64,000 nucleotides of DNA from Candidatus Accumulibacter aalborgensis. GTDB taxonomy: Bacteria; Pseudomonadota; Gammaproteobacteria; Burkholderiales; Rhodocyclaceae. Both the position numbers and the translations under genes were made by a program. The stretch lies in the NCBI RefSeq assembly GCF_900089955.1, contig NZ_FLQX01000146.1, positions 62,001 to 126,000 of the forward strand. Direction: 5' to 3'. The notes under the pieces are model-generated. The model searched no databases, was not told the DNA's origin, and worked only from the letters and a program-made list of their open reading frames with translations. Shown here piece by piece: positions 17,686 to 26,410 of the stretch (positions within the stretch are counted from its first letter, which is position 1; every line of letters starts with the position of its first letter).

Positions 17686-18261
17686 TCAGGCGTTGATGCC
17701 GAACGACCGTGCGAGAGGGCCGAGGCCACCCGCGAAGCCCTGGCCAACGGCCTTGAATTTCCATTCAGCGCCAGCGCGATAGATCTCGCCGAAAATCATC
17801 GCCGTTTCAGTCGAACTATCTTCCGACAGGTCGTAGCGTGCAATCTCCTTGTCGCCATTGGCGTCAAGGCAGCGGATGTAGGCCCTGCCGACCATGCCGA
17901 AGTTCTGCTTGCGCGAATCGGCCTCGTGAATGGTGACGCCGACCGCGATTCTGTCGACGTCAGGCGGAACCATCGACAGGTCGACCATGATCTTTTCGTC
18001 GTCGCCTTCACCGGCGCCACTGGTATTGTCGCCTCCGTGGGTGACCGATCCGTCGGTGGATTTAAGGTTGTTGTAGAAAATGAAGTCGGCGTCGGAGCGA
18101 ACCTTGCCATCCGCCTTCAGCATGAAGGCACTGCCATCGAGATCGAAGCCGGCGCCATCCGTTGCGCGCGGATCCCAACCGAGCCCGATCACCAGCTTCC
18201 TGAGGGAAGGTGCTTCTTTGCTCAGATTGACGTTACCGCCTTTTTGCAGACTGATTGCCAT
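17686..18261 (-). CDS. terD: TerD-family protein (TerD/TerE-like), first gene of the Ter operon
   Basis: A 191-residue TerD protein beginning [18 protein letters not shown] at ATG 18261, behind GGAG. It has [16 protein letters not shown], the calcium-site stretch [20 protein letters not shown], and the C-terminal [22 protein letters not shown], all typical of TerD/TerE. It is the promoter-proximal gene of the leftward operon that runs to 9270. Cytosolic calcium binding is known for the family; its role in stress resistance is not explained. Confidence 0.9.
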   Translation of the reverse strand: MAISLQKGGNVNLSKEAPSLRKLVIGLGWDPRATDGAGFDLDGSAFMLKADGKVRSDADFIFYNNLKSTDGSVTHGGDNTSGAGEGDDEKIMVDLSMVPPDVDRIAVGVTIHEADSRKQNFGMVGRAYIRCLDANGDKEIARYDLSEDSSTETAMIFGEIYRAGAEWKFKAVGQGFAGGLGPLARSFGINA

Positions 18262-18497
18262 GAATGATGCTCCTTGAGAAAAAGGTGAACATACGCCCGA
18301 CAGATCGTTTGTCTTGTAAGCTCGCGACTGCTGTGGACACTCGTCTCCATTCAAACCCGCCAAGATCACGCCTGAACGGTAGATACGTCAATGAAGGCGC
18401 CGCTGGCAGACGGCGAACCTTGATCGGTACCCCACGATAGCCAACTTGACGTGCGTGCGCAAGGCCTCTTTCTGTCCATGGCAACCGACAGGCGACT
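18262..18497. other. Intergenic region upstream of the Ter operon
   Basis: About 235 bases between the 3' end of aceB and the start of terD; both are read leftward, so this must hold the Ter promoter unless aceB transcripts read through. I could not assign a -35/-10 pair or a recognisable operator, and I see no terminator hairpin with a T run for aceB. Confidence 0.35.
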
Positions 18498-20096
18498 TCA
18501 GTCCATGGCCTCGTACAGCGGCAGGGTCAGGAACTCGGGGTACTCGGGTGTCAGCGACATCTTGTCGAAAATCACCGCCGCCTGATCGTAGCTGGCGGTA
18601 TCTTCACCCTGCGCGGTGACCGTGGCCTTCACCTTGACCAGTTCCTCGGCGATCATGCCACGGACCATCTCGGCGGTGACCTTGCGGCCGTCATCGAGCA
18701 CTCCTTTCGGTGAGACGACCCACTGCCAGACTTGCGAACGAGAGATCTCGGCAGTGGCGGCGTCTTCCATCAGGTTGTGGATCGGCACGCAGCCGTTGCC
18801 GGTGAGCCAACTGCCGAGGTAGTGGATGCCGACGTTGATGTTGTTGCGTACGCCGGCTTCGGTAATCGGTTGCGCGGGCTGGAAGTTGAGAAAGTCAGCA
18901 GCGGTGAAGGTTTCGTCGCGCTGCTTTTCCCATTGGTTCGGGCGCTCGCCGAGCACCTTCTGGAACTCCTCGCCAGCGATCGCGACCAGTCCGGGGTGGG
19001 CCACCCAACCGCCGTCGAAGCCGTCGTTGGCGTCGCGAGTCTTGTCGTGACGGATGCCGGCCAGCGCTTTTTCGTTGGCCACCGGATCGTTCTTGATCGG
19101 AATCAGCGCGCTCATGCCGCCCATCGCCGGAGCCCCTCGCTTGTGGCAGATCTTGACCAGTTGCAGGGCATAGCTGCGCATGAAGGGGACTTCCATGGTG
19201 ATCGCACCGCGATTGGCGAGGCAGAAGTCGGCGTTCTTCTTGAACTTCTTGATACAGGAAAAGATGTAGTCCCAGCGGCCGGCGTTGAGACCGGCGGAGT
19301 GCTCACGCAGTTCGTACAGGATTTCCTCCATCTCGAAGGTGGCGAGGATTGTTTCGACGAGAACGGTCGCCTTGATCGTTCCCTGCGGCAGGCCGATGAG
19401 TTCCTGGGCCATGACGAAGACGTCGTTCCACAGGCGCGCTTCGAGATGCGATTCCATTTTCGGCAGGTAGAAGAACGGGCCATCGCCGCGCGCGACCTGC
19501 TCCTTTGCGTTGTGGAAAAGGACCAGAGCGAAGTCGAAAATGCCGCCGGAAACGCGTTGGCCGTCGACGGTTACGTGCTTCTCATCGAGGTGCCAGCCGC
19601 GCGGACGAATCTGCAGCGTGGCGATCTTTTCGTTGAGCGTGTATTCCTTGCCGGCTTCATTGGTGAACGAGAGCTGGCGGCGGATGGCCTTGTACAGGTT
19701 GACCTGACCCTGGATCTGGTTGTCCCACTTCGGGCTGTTCGAGTCCTCGAAATCGCTCATGTACGAGTCGGCGCCCGAGTTGTAGGCGTTGATGATCATC
19801 TTGGCTTCGACCGGGCCGGTGATTTCGGTGCGACGGCGTTCCAGAGCCTTGGGCAAGGGCGCAATGCGCCAGTCGCCGTCACGAATGTGCTTTGTTTCAG
19901 GCAGAAAGTCGGGCATTTCGCCCGCATCGATGCGCGCCTGACGGGCCACGCGGGCCTGCAGAAGTTCCTGCCGGCGACCTTCGAAGGCGCGGTGCAGTTT
20001 GGCCACCAGAGCCAGTGCATCAGCGGTGAGAATGGTTTCGTAACCGGGTTGGATCGGCGCGTTGATTTGCATACCGGCGGGCAGGTTCAGGCTCAT
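18498..20096 (-). CDS. aceB: Malate synthase A
   Basis: A 532-residue enzyme condensing glyoxylate and acetyl-CoA to malate, the second step of the glyoxylate shunt. Hallmarks are MSDFEDSNSP, IRPRGWHLDEKH (catalytic arginine region), GGMSALIPIKNDP, GFDGGWVAHPGLV and NVGIHYLGSWLTGNGCVPI. Length and ATG 20096 fit malate synthase A, not the larger G form. It is divergent from a LysR gene (117-base gap) and about 2 kb from isocitrate lyase, which supplies its glyoxylate. Confidence 0.97.
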   Translation of the reverse strand: MSLNLPAGMQINAPIQPGYETILTADALALVAKLHRAFEGRRQELLQARVARQARIDAGEMPDFLPETKHIRDGDWRIAPLPKALERRRTEITGPVEAKMIINAYNSGADSYMSDFEDSNSPKWDNQIQGQVNLYKAIRRQLSFTNEAGKEYTLNEKIATLQIRPRGWHLDEKHVTVDGQRVSGGIFDFALVLFHNAKEQVARGDGPFFYLPKMESHLEARLWNDVFVMAQELIGLPQGTIKATVLVETILATFEMEEILYELREHSAGLNAGRWDYIFSCIKKFKKNADFCLANRGAITMEVPFMRSYALQLVKICHKRGAPAMGGMSALIPIKNDPVANEKALAGIRHDKTRDANDGFDGGWVAHPGLVAIAGEEFQKVLGERPNQWEKQRDETFTAADFLNFQPAQPITEAGVRNNINVGIHYLGSWLTGNGCVPIHNLMEDAATAEISRSQVWQWVVSPKGVLDDGRKVTAEMVRGMIAEELVKVKATVTAQGEDTASYDQAAVIFDKMSLTPEYPEFLTLPLYEAMD

Positions 20097-20213
20097 GAGG
20101 TGGCTCCTGGCGATGGGTTAGGGTGCGGTGCGAGAATTATATTGAATGCTGCAGTGGAAGATAAGAGCGAATAAACTCAAAGTATCTTTTACTCCAGGTA
20201 TCGAATAGGCCCG

Positions 20214-21113
20214 ATGGATCAGATCAAACAACTCCAGGCCTTCGTCGAGGCAGCGACGCGCGGCAGCCTCTCGGCGGCGGCAAAGCGCCAGTCCGTGACG
20301 CCGGCGGTGATCGGGCGTCGGCTGGATGCCCTTGAAACGCGCCTCGGAGTAAAGTTGCTCCTGCGCACGACGCGAAAGCTTTCGCTGACCTTCGAGGGAC
20401 AGGCCTTCCTGGAAGACTGCCAGCGGATACTCAACGATCTGGCCAATGCCGAGGTGGCGGTTTCACTTGGCGGCGTCCGTGCCAGCGGTCACCTCAGGGT
20501 GTCGGCACCGGCCGGCTTCGGGCGCAGGCACGTCGCGCCGCAGGTGGCCGCCTTCATGGATGCCAATCCGGAGGTCACCGTGCGGCTGGATCTGACCGAT
20601 CGCCTGGTCGACCTGCACAACGAGGGCGTTGACTGTGCCGTGCGGATCGGCGAAATGCCCGATTCCAGTCTGGCCGGCAGCAAACTTGGCGACATGCGCC
20701 GTCTGGTCGTCGCCAGTCCGGCCTACCTTGAGCGCTACGGTACACCACGCACCCCCGGCGATTTGTCGCGCCACAACTGTCTGTCTCTTGACCAGCAGCG
20801 TGGCTGGACGCTGAGCGAAGTGCCTGGCGGTGAGGCGGCCAACCGCAAGGTGTCGGGGACCTTCGAGTGCAACGATGGCGCAGTTCTGCACGAATGGGCA
20901 CTGGCCGGCAAGGGCCTGGCCTGGCGATCGTTGTGGGAGGTGGGCGACGATTTACGGCGTGGGCGGCTGATTTCCTTGCTCGACGACTATGCCACACCAC
21001 CAGTGGGCATCTATGCCGTATTCCCCCAGCGCCGGCATTTGCCGTTGCGCGTCCGGTTGTTCATTGATCAGCTGAAGACCACTTTTGGCGACCCACAGTA
21101 TTGGGCGCCGTGA
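20214..21113 (+). CDS. LysR-family transcriptional regulator, divergent from aceB
   Basis: A 299-residue LysR regulator: winged-helix N-terminus (MDQIKQLQAFVEAATRGSLS; IGRRLDALETRLGVKLLLRTT) and a PBP2-like effector domain (HLRVSAPAGFGRRHVAPQVA). The divergent arrangement with the malate synthase gene makes aceB the obvious first candidate target, but control by this protein is inference. The inducer is not evident. Confidence 0.9.
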   Translation: MDQIKQLQAFVEAATRGSLSAAAKRQSVTPAVIGRRLDALETRLGVKLLLRTTRKLSLTFEGQAFLEDCQRILNDLANAEVAVSLGGVRASGHLRVSAPAGFGRRHVAPQVAAFMDANPEVTVRLDLTDRLVDLHNEGVDCAVRIGEMPDSSLAGSKLGDMRRLVVASPAYLERYGTPRTPGDLSRHNCLSLDQQRGWTLSEVPGGEAANRKVSGTFECNDGAVLHEWALAGKGLAWRSLWEVGDDLRRGRLISLLDDYATPPVGIYAVFPQRRHLPLRVRLFIDQLKTTFGDPQYWAP

Positions 21114-21260
21114 CCGAGGGGCCGCCGGTGGCGATGTGCCAGCATCGGGAGAGCAATTCTGCCCAGTGCTGGCTTCTGCGTCGGCGACACACGCCGACTT
21201 TCAGCCGGGGTGGAGCGGCGTTTGCCACACAGAGCGGTCGCGGTCCTGCCGACCTGCTGC

Positions 21261-21461
21261 TCACTGCTCGACACACACCGCAGCTTTCTTCGCGGCTCGC
21301 AGCAGGGCTTTCCTGGTTTTCTCAGCCCTGATGTGCGCCAGCGCCTGAGCCCGATTGCAGTCCTTGCAATACGAATGAAGGCCATCAGAGCTGCGCGAGT
21401 TCTTGTGGAACTCCAGCACAGTCTTCTCTTGCTTGCACTTGACGCAGACTTTCGTGTTCAT
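21261..21461 (-). CDS. Small zinc-ribbon protein
   Basis: A 66-residue basic protein starting MNTKVCVKCKQEKTV. Two CxxC knuckles (CVKC at 6-9 and CKDC near 32-35) and the FHKNSRSSDGLHSYCKDC context are typical of small zinc-ribbon proteins related to the N-terminus of HNH/endonuclease VII-type proteins, but no nuclease domain follows: the rest is a Lys/Ala/Arg-rich helix. It probably binds zinc and perhaps nucleic acid. It faces the LysR gene convergently and has no operon partner. Confidence 0.65.
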   Translation of the reverse strand: MNTKVCVKCKQEKTVLEFHKNSRSSDGLHSYCKDCNRAQALAHIRAEKTRKALLRAAKKAAVCVEQ

Positions 21462-21961
21462 GGGCTTGACCGGGTGAGTGATGACGGTTGGTTAGCGGAT
21501 TGCTATAACGAAAATTATTGCTTCAATCCACCGGGTCATCAGTGACGTTTTTCCTGTTTTCAATCATTCCGGTCGTTCGGACGCGATCTTTCGCGCCCAC
21601 CATTCGCTGGCGGCACCGGTCTCCCACCACCAAGAAGGAGCCCGCGAAGTGCTGTGCCGCGCCGCACCACGCGAAGCCTGGCGGGGAGGTACCAAGACAC
21701 TACTGACCACTCAATTATAAGCGGAATCTATTCGACAAATGGCTTGTGCCCTGGCTTATGGTCGTGCGCGTGACCACGTTGCAGCGACTACTCGTTCGAC
21801 GGACGGGCGCTCAGCCAGCGGGGCGCGTGTGGCCGCTGCCGTCGAGAAGGCGATTCACGTCTCGCGGGTCGATCTGCTCCGGCTGCATGAGTCTCGCCCC
21901 GGCCATCGGCTCGCTTCGCGGAATGGCTGCGACCAGGTACAACGACGGCACGCCTTCGAGC
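21462..21961. other. Gene-poor stretch between the zinc-ribbon gene and the aceA terminator
   Basis: About 500 bases of mixed composition. Short open frames exist but are arginine/proline-rich and show no conserved motif. No RNA gene or repeat was recognised. The right-hand end is occupied by the aceA terminator. Confidence 0.4.
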
Positions 21962-21989
21962 AAAAAAAAGCCGCGCCAGAGCGCGGCTT
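21962..21989 (-). terminator. Rho-independent terminator of aceA
   Basis: Read on the minus strand, AAGCCGCGC pairs with GCGCGGCTT around a short loop and is followed by a run of T. It lies about 20 bases beyond the aceA stop codon. Confidence 0.85.
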
Positions 21990-22009
21990 GTCCGATGGCG
22001 TCGAGCCGC

Positions 22010-23308
22010 TTAGTGGAACTGCTCTTCTTCGGTCGAACCCGTCAGCGCGGTGACCGACGATGCACCGCCCTGAATAACGGTGGTGACTTCGTCGAAGTAG
22101 CCGGTACCGACTTCCTGCTGGTGCGAGACGAAGCTGTAGCCACGGTCACGCGCCGCGAATTCCGGCTCCTGCACTTTTTCGACGTAAGCGGTCATGCCAC
22201 GCGCGACGTAGTCCTGCGCCAGATCGAACATGTGATACCACATGTTGTGGATCCCGGCCAGGGTGATGAACTGGTACTTGTAGCCCATGGCGCCGAGGTC
22301 TTTCTGGAACGTGGCGATCGTCGCGTCGTCGAGGTTTTTCTTCCAGTTGAACGACGGCGAACAGTTGTAGGCCAGCATCTTCCCGGGGTGCTTGGCGCGT
22401 ACGGCTTCGGCAAACTGGCGAGCAAATTCGAGATCCGGGGTGCCGGTTTCACACCACACGAGATCGGCGTATTCGGCGTAGGCCACGGCGCGTGAGATCG
22501 CCTGCTGGAGACCCTTTTTGGTCTTGTAGAAGCCCTCAGCGGTCCGTTCGCCAGTGACGAAAGGCGTGTCGTTGGCGTCGCAGTCAGAAGTCAGCAGGTC
22601 AGCCGCTTCGGCATCCGTACGGGCAATGACCAGCGTCGGCACGCCGCAGACGTCGGCGGCGAAGCGCGCGGCAATCAGCTTCTGGACAGCCTCCTGCGTC
22701 GGCACCAGCACCTTGCCACCCATGTGGCCGCACTTCTTGACCGAGGCGAGCTGGTCTTCCCAGTGCACACCGGCAGCCCCGGCGCGAATCATCGCCTTCA
22801 TCAGTTCAAAAGCGTTCAGCACGCCGCCAAAACCCGCTTCTGCGTCAGCCACGATCGGCGCGAAGTAGTCGATGTAGCCCTTGTCGCCGGCGTCGATGTG
22901 CTTGGAGAACTGAATTTCGTCAGCACGACGGAAGGAGTTATTGATCCGCTCGACGACCTTCGGTACCGAATCGACTGGATACAGCGACTGGTCGGGGTAC
23001 ATGGCGGCATACGAGTTGTTGTCAGCGGCAACTTGCCAACCCGACAGATAGATCGCCTTGACGCCAGCCTTGACCTGCTGCATCGCCTGACCACCGGTCA
23101 GCGCACCGAGGCAGTTAACGTAAGGCTCGCTATTGACCAGATCCCACAGCTTCTCGGCGCCGCGGCGCGCGACGGTGTATTCGATCGGGAAGGAACCACG
23201 CAGGCGGACGACATCGGCCGCGGAGTAACCCCGCTTGATGCCCTTCCAGCGGGGGTTTTCCGCCCAGTCTTTTTCCAGTTCGGCGATCTGCTGTTCTCTC
23301 GTGCTCAC
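22010..23308 (-). CDS. aceA: Isocitrate lyase
   Basis: A 432-residue enzyme splitting isocitrate into glyoxylate and succinate, the first step of the glyoxylate shunt. The active-site signature KKCGHMGGK is present, together with [24 protein letters not shown] and [13 protein letters not shown]. Start ATG 23308 gives the usual length. It has its own terminator and a 420-base upstream region containing a palindrome, so it is probably transcribed separately from aceB. Confidence 0.97.
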   Translation of the reverse strand: MSTREQQIAELEKDWAENPRWKGIKRGYSAADVVRLRGSFPIEYTVARRGAEKLWDLVNSEPYVNCLGALTGGQAMQQVKAGVKAIYLSGWQVAADNNSYAAMYPDQSLYPVDSVPKVVERINNSFRRADEIQFSKHIDAGDKGYIDYFAPIVADAEAGFGGVLNAFELMKAMIRAGAAGVHWEDQLASVKKCGHMGGKVLVPTQEAVQKLIAARFAADVCGVPTLVIARTDAEAADLLTSDCDANDTPFVTGERTAEGFYKTKKGLQQAISRAVAYAEYADLVWCETGTPDLEFARQFAEAVRAKHPGKMLAYNCSPSFNWKKNLDDATIATFQKDLGAMGYKYQFITLAGIHNMWYHMFDLAQDYVARGMTAYVEKVQEPEFAARDRGYSFVSHQQEVGTGYFDEVTTVIQGGASSVTALTGSTEEEQFH

Positions 23309-23445
23309 GATTTACTCTCCAAAAAATTATGAAGTTCGGTTAGGACCATGGCGACACCCCGGAGTCGAATCAGGAACCACTGCAGCGAGCAACCCAGGGC
23401 GGCCAATGGAGTGAAGTATAGAACCCTTTCCCCGTGTTGGCAACA

Positions 23446-23469
23446 GTCTTATATAAGACATAAGACATA
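23446..23469 (-). promoter_or_regulatory. Palindrome plus direct repeat upstream of aceA (candidate operator)
   Basis: GTCTTATATAAGAC (23446-23459) is a perfect 14-bp palindrome, followed at once by a second ATAAGACATA unit, giving ATAAGACATAAGACATA. The site is AT-rich in a GC-rich region and lies about 140 bases upstream of the aceA start. It looks like an operator for a dimeric regulator; which one is unknown. Confidence 0.5.
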
Positions 23470-23578
23470 TTTTTTGTGGTCCAGAAACGGGGGGGTTGGC
23501 ATCGTTCCGCGTTACGGAATGAGATTCCCTTGCGTGAAATCCCTACCGCCCATGCCGCGCCTATTGCCGGCACAACGA

Positions 23579-23608
23579 CAATTGCCGAGAACCGTAACTC
23601 GGCAATTG
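23579..23608. repeat. Perfect 11-bp inverted repeat upstream of the PEP-CTERM gene
   Basis: CAATTGCCGAG (23579-23589) and CTCGGCAATTG (23598-23608) are separated by eight bases. There is no T run, so it is not an obvious terminator. It lies about 120 bases upstream of the PEP-CTERM start and could be an operator or an mRNA hairpin. Confidence 0.5.
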
Positions 23609-23727
23609 CAGGATATGCATCCGGTGGTGACATTTGACACTCAGTTCCCTGGCTTCTTGCCGGAACATGCGGTCCGTCGACTTGCTGTTCGGCGACATCC
23701 ATCCACATTTCTTCTGGGACCCAGAAC

Positions 23728-24387
23728 ATGAACAAGATCGAACTCCACAAGCTCTCCCTGGCGCTGGCAGGCTGCGCCCTGTTTTTCACCCAAGGCACAG
23801 CCAGCGCTTCGGCCATCACACCTGCCTCCTACACGTTTGATCAGCCTACCAGCTGCGGTAGCTGGTGTTACCACGACGCCAGCGCAAGCAAGCTGACCGA
23901 TGGCGTGCTGGGCGCTGCGGGTTGGGCTGCGAACGCTGGCAGTGAATGGGTTGGCTGGTATTCCAAGCCCACAGTGCATATCGACTTCGACTTCGGCACC
24001 ACCCGCCACATCGACAGCGTACGTGTCGGCTCGACCCAGGACTCGCTTTTTGATGTGACACTTCCCTCGCTGGATATCTTCAGCAGCCTTGACGGCCTCA
24101 TTTGGTCTCTGGTGGACTCTCTGATCGTACCGCCTTCCTCGGCCAACGACGTCAATGCCTATAGCACCGCCCCACACGGTTTCCTGACCCTCAGTGATCT
24201 CGGCATCGACGGCCGCTATGTGCGCGTATCCGCGATGGCCAACGGCCCCTGGACCTTCATCGACGAGGTGCGGTTTGATAGCGGCAATTCCGTTCCGGAA
24301 CCCTTAACCCTCGGCTTGATGAGTCTTGGCCTGGTCGGACTGGTGGTCGGCCAGCGCAAGCCTGGCCAGCGGCGCGCCGCGACATGA
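23728..24387 (+). CDS. PEP-CTERM sorting-domain protein
   Basis: A 219-residue exported protein: N-terminal signal peptide (LSLALAGCALFFTQGTASASA), a middle domain resembling F5/8-type carbohydrate-binding folds (AGSEWVGWYSKPTVHIDFDFG; IDGRYVRVSAMANG), and a C-terminal sorting signal with VPEP near residue 189, a hydrophobic helix and an RKPGQRR basic tail. Such proteins are processed by an exosortase and associated with exopolysaccharide or floc matrix. The exosortase gene is not in the window, but a PrsR-type regulator and ExeA-like ATPase lie at 54-56.6 kb. Confidence 0.87.
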   Translation: MNKIELHKLSLALAGCALFFTQGTASASAITPASYTFDQPTSCGSWCYHDASASKLTDGVLGAAGWAANAGSEWVGWYSKPTVHIDFDFGTTRHIDSVRVGSTQDSLFDVTLPSLDIFSSLDGLIWSLVDSLIVPPSSANDVNAYSTAPHGFLTLSDLGIDGRYVRVSAMANGPWTFIDEVRFDSGNSVPEPLTLGLMSLGLVGLVVGQRKPGQRRAAT

Positions 24388-24480
24388 TCCTTCGACGCGG
24401 GGCCCTCAGGTACTGAAATCTGACGGTTTTGTCACGGTGGCCGGTTAAAATGCGAGGCTTCTCGAATCAAGGATTGCACC

Positions 24481-26328
24481 GTGAGCCACGAGCCAACCAG
24501 CACTGCCGCGAGTTCAGCAGCACTCGTCAGTACCAACTTCATCCGCAACATCATCGAGGGTGATCTCGCCAGCGGCAAGCACGCGGCGCGCAGATGGTCG
24601 GGCCGTCCCGGTCCGGCCACTCAGCAACTCGCCGGGGCGCTTGACCCGGCGACGATCCGCACCCGCTTTCCTCCCGAGCCAAACGGCTACCTGCACTTTG
24701 GTCATGCCAAGTCGATCTGCCTCAACTTCGGGCTGGCCCAGGATTACGGCGGTCGCTGTCACCTTCGTTTCGATGACACCAATCCGGAGCGGGAGGAGCA
24801 GGAGTACGTCGATTCGATCATCGATTCTGTCCGCTGGCTCGGCTTTTCGTGGCATGAACTGGCCTCCGAAGGCGAGTTGGAGGCCACTGACAACCTGTAT
24901 TTTGCCTCCGACTACTTCGCCTGGATGGTCGAGTTCGCGGAATATCTGATCCGTAGCGGCCACGCCTACGTCGAAAGCCAGAGCCCCGAAGAGATGCGCG
25001 CGACGCGCGGTACGCTCACCGAAGCTGGCACCGACTCGGTTTTTCGCCAGCGCAGCGTCGAGGAGAACCTGGATCTCTTCAAACGGATGCAAAAAGGCGA
25101 GTTCCCTGACGGCGCACACGTTCTGCGCGCCAAGATCGACATGGCGGCGGCGAACATCAATTTGCGCGATCCGGCGATCTACCGCATCCGCCATGCCAGC
25201 CACCACAACACAGGTGACCAGTGGTGCGTATATCCGATGTACACCTACGCCCACCCGATCGAGGACGCGCTGGAAAACATCACGCACTCGATCTGCACGC
25301 TCGAATTCGCTGACCAGCGCCCCTTCTACGACTGGCTCCTCGAGCGTCTGGCCGAAGGTGGGCTGTTGCAGCGGCCGCTGCCGCAGCAGATCGAATTCTC
25401 GCGCCTGAACCTGACTTACATCGTGCTCTCGAAGCGCAAGCTGATCCAGCTTGTCGAGGAGAAGCACGTCGCCGGCTGGGACGACCCACGCCTGCCAACG
25501 CTGGTCGGCGCGCGCCGCCGCGGCTATCCGGCTGCCGGCTTTCGCCTGTTTGCCGAGCGCGTTGGCGTCTCACGTTCCGATTCGCTGATCGAGTACTCTC
25601 TGCTCGAAGACACGATGCGCGAGGTGCTCAACGAATCCGCTGAGCGGCGCATTGCCGTCCTCGACCCGCTCAGGGTGATTATCGACAACTATCCGCCCGG
25701 CCAGAGTGAAGAATGCTTGGCGCCCAATCATCCGCTCAAACCCGAGCTGGGCAAGCGCGCGATACCCTTTGGCCGCGAACTGTGGATCGAGCGCGACGAT
25801 TTCATGGCCCAGCCGAGCAAGGGCTACCATCGCCTCTACCCCGGCAACATGGCGCGCCTGCGTCACGGCTACGTCGTTCGCTGCACCGGCTTCGACTGCG
25901 ACGATAGTGGCGCCGTCCGCGCGGTCCATTGTGACTACCTGCCGGACTCGAAGAGCGGCACTGCCGGTGCCGACAACTACAAGGTCAAGGGCAACCTGCA
26001 CTGGGTTTCGGTGGCCGATGCCGTGCTTGCCGAAGTGCGTTTGTACGACCGCCTGTTTTCCGTTCCCTCGCCCGGCGCCAGGCAAGAAGGCGACCCCGAA
26101 GGCGTCGACCGAGACTTCCGTGAAGACCTCAATCCGCACAGCATGCAGGTCATCGAGGCCTGGGTCGAACCGGCCCTGAAGAGTGCCAGAGCCGAAGAAT
26201 GCTTCCAGTTCGAGCGCCACGGCTACTTCGTCGCCGACCGTGTCGATGCGAAGGACGGTGCGCCGGTCTTCAACCGGACCGTGACGCTGCGCGACTCGTG
26301 GACCACCAGGCCCGGAAAACGGAAATGA
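24481..26328 (+). CDS. glnS: Glutaminyl-tRNA synthetase
   Basis: A 615-residue class I aminoacyl-tRNA synthetase charging tRNA-Gln. HIGH-like motif: PPEPNGYLHFGHAKS; KMSKS-like motif: VLSKRKL; the C-terminal anticodon-binding beta-barrels end with PVFNRTVTLRDSW. The start is GTG 24481. It is about 60 residues longer than the E. coli enzyme; part of this is an extra segment of about 25 residues between the conserved LASGKH and RTRFPPEPNG (positions about 37-62), plus a longer N-terminus. It is a single-gene unit convergent with amtB. Confidence 0.96.
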   Translation: MSHEPTSTAASSAALVSTNFIRNIIEGDLASGKHAARRWSGRPGPATQQLAGALDPATIRTRFPPEPNGYLHFGHAKSICLNFGLAQDYGGRCHLRFDDTNPEREEQEYVDSIIDSVRWLGFSWHELASEGELEATDNLYFASDYFAWMVEFAEYLIRSGHAYVESQSPEEMRATRGTLTEAGTDSVFRQRSVEENLDLFKRMQKGEFPDGAHVLRAKIDMAAANINLRDPAIYRIRHASHHNTGDQWCVYPMYTYAHPIEDALENITHSICTLEFADQRPFYDWLLERLAEGGLLQRPLPQQIEFSRLNLTYIVLSKRKLIQLVEEKHVAGWDDPRLPTLVGARRRGYPAAGFRLFAERVGVSRSDSLIEYSLLEDTMREVLNESAERRIAVLDPLRVIIDNYPPGQSEECLAPNHPLKPELGKRAIPFGRELWIERDDFMAQPSKGYHRLYPGNMARLRHGYVVRCTGFDCDDSGAVRAVHCDYLPDSKSGTAGADNYKVKGNLHWVSVADAVLAEVRLYDRLFSVPSPGARQEGDPEGVDRDFREDLNPHSMQVIEAWVEPALKSARAEECFQFERHGYFVADRVDAKDGAPVFNRTVTLRDSWTTRPGKRK

Positions 26329-26346
26329 AACCGGGGTAATCCCAAG

Positions 26347-26372
26347 AAAAAAAGGGCGCCACAAGGGCGCCC
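26347..26372 (-). terminator. Rho-independent terminator of glnK-amtB
   Basis: On the minus strand GGGCGCC pairs with GGCGCCC around a five-base loop and is followed by seven T. It lies about 40 bases past the amtB stop, between convergent amtB and glnS. Confidence 0.85.
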
Positions 26373-26410
26373 CAAGGGGAGAGTACGGAGAGTGCGGACA
26401 GGCAGGCCGA

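Noticed and set aside
18732-20174. A 480-codon open frame antisense to aceB
   Set aside because: It mirrors malate synthase codons in GC-rich DNA, has no family motifs and its residue composition is shadow-like.
21746-22495. A 249-codon frame across the aceA terminator and aceA 3' end
   Set aside because: Most of it is antisense to isocitrate lyase and the rest crosses the terminator hairpin.
23470-23727. Sigma-54 promoter upstream of the PEP-CTERM gene
   Set aside because: Candidates such as GGCATCGTTCCGC have nine rather than ten bases between GG and GC and poor flanks.
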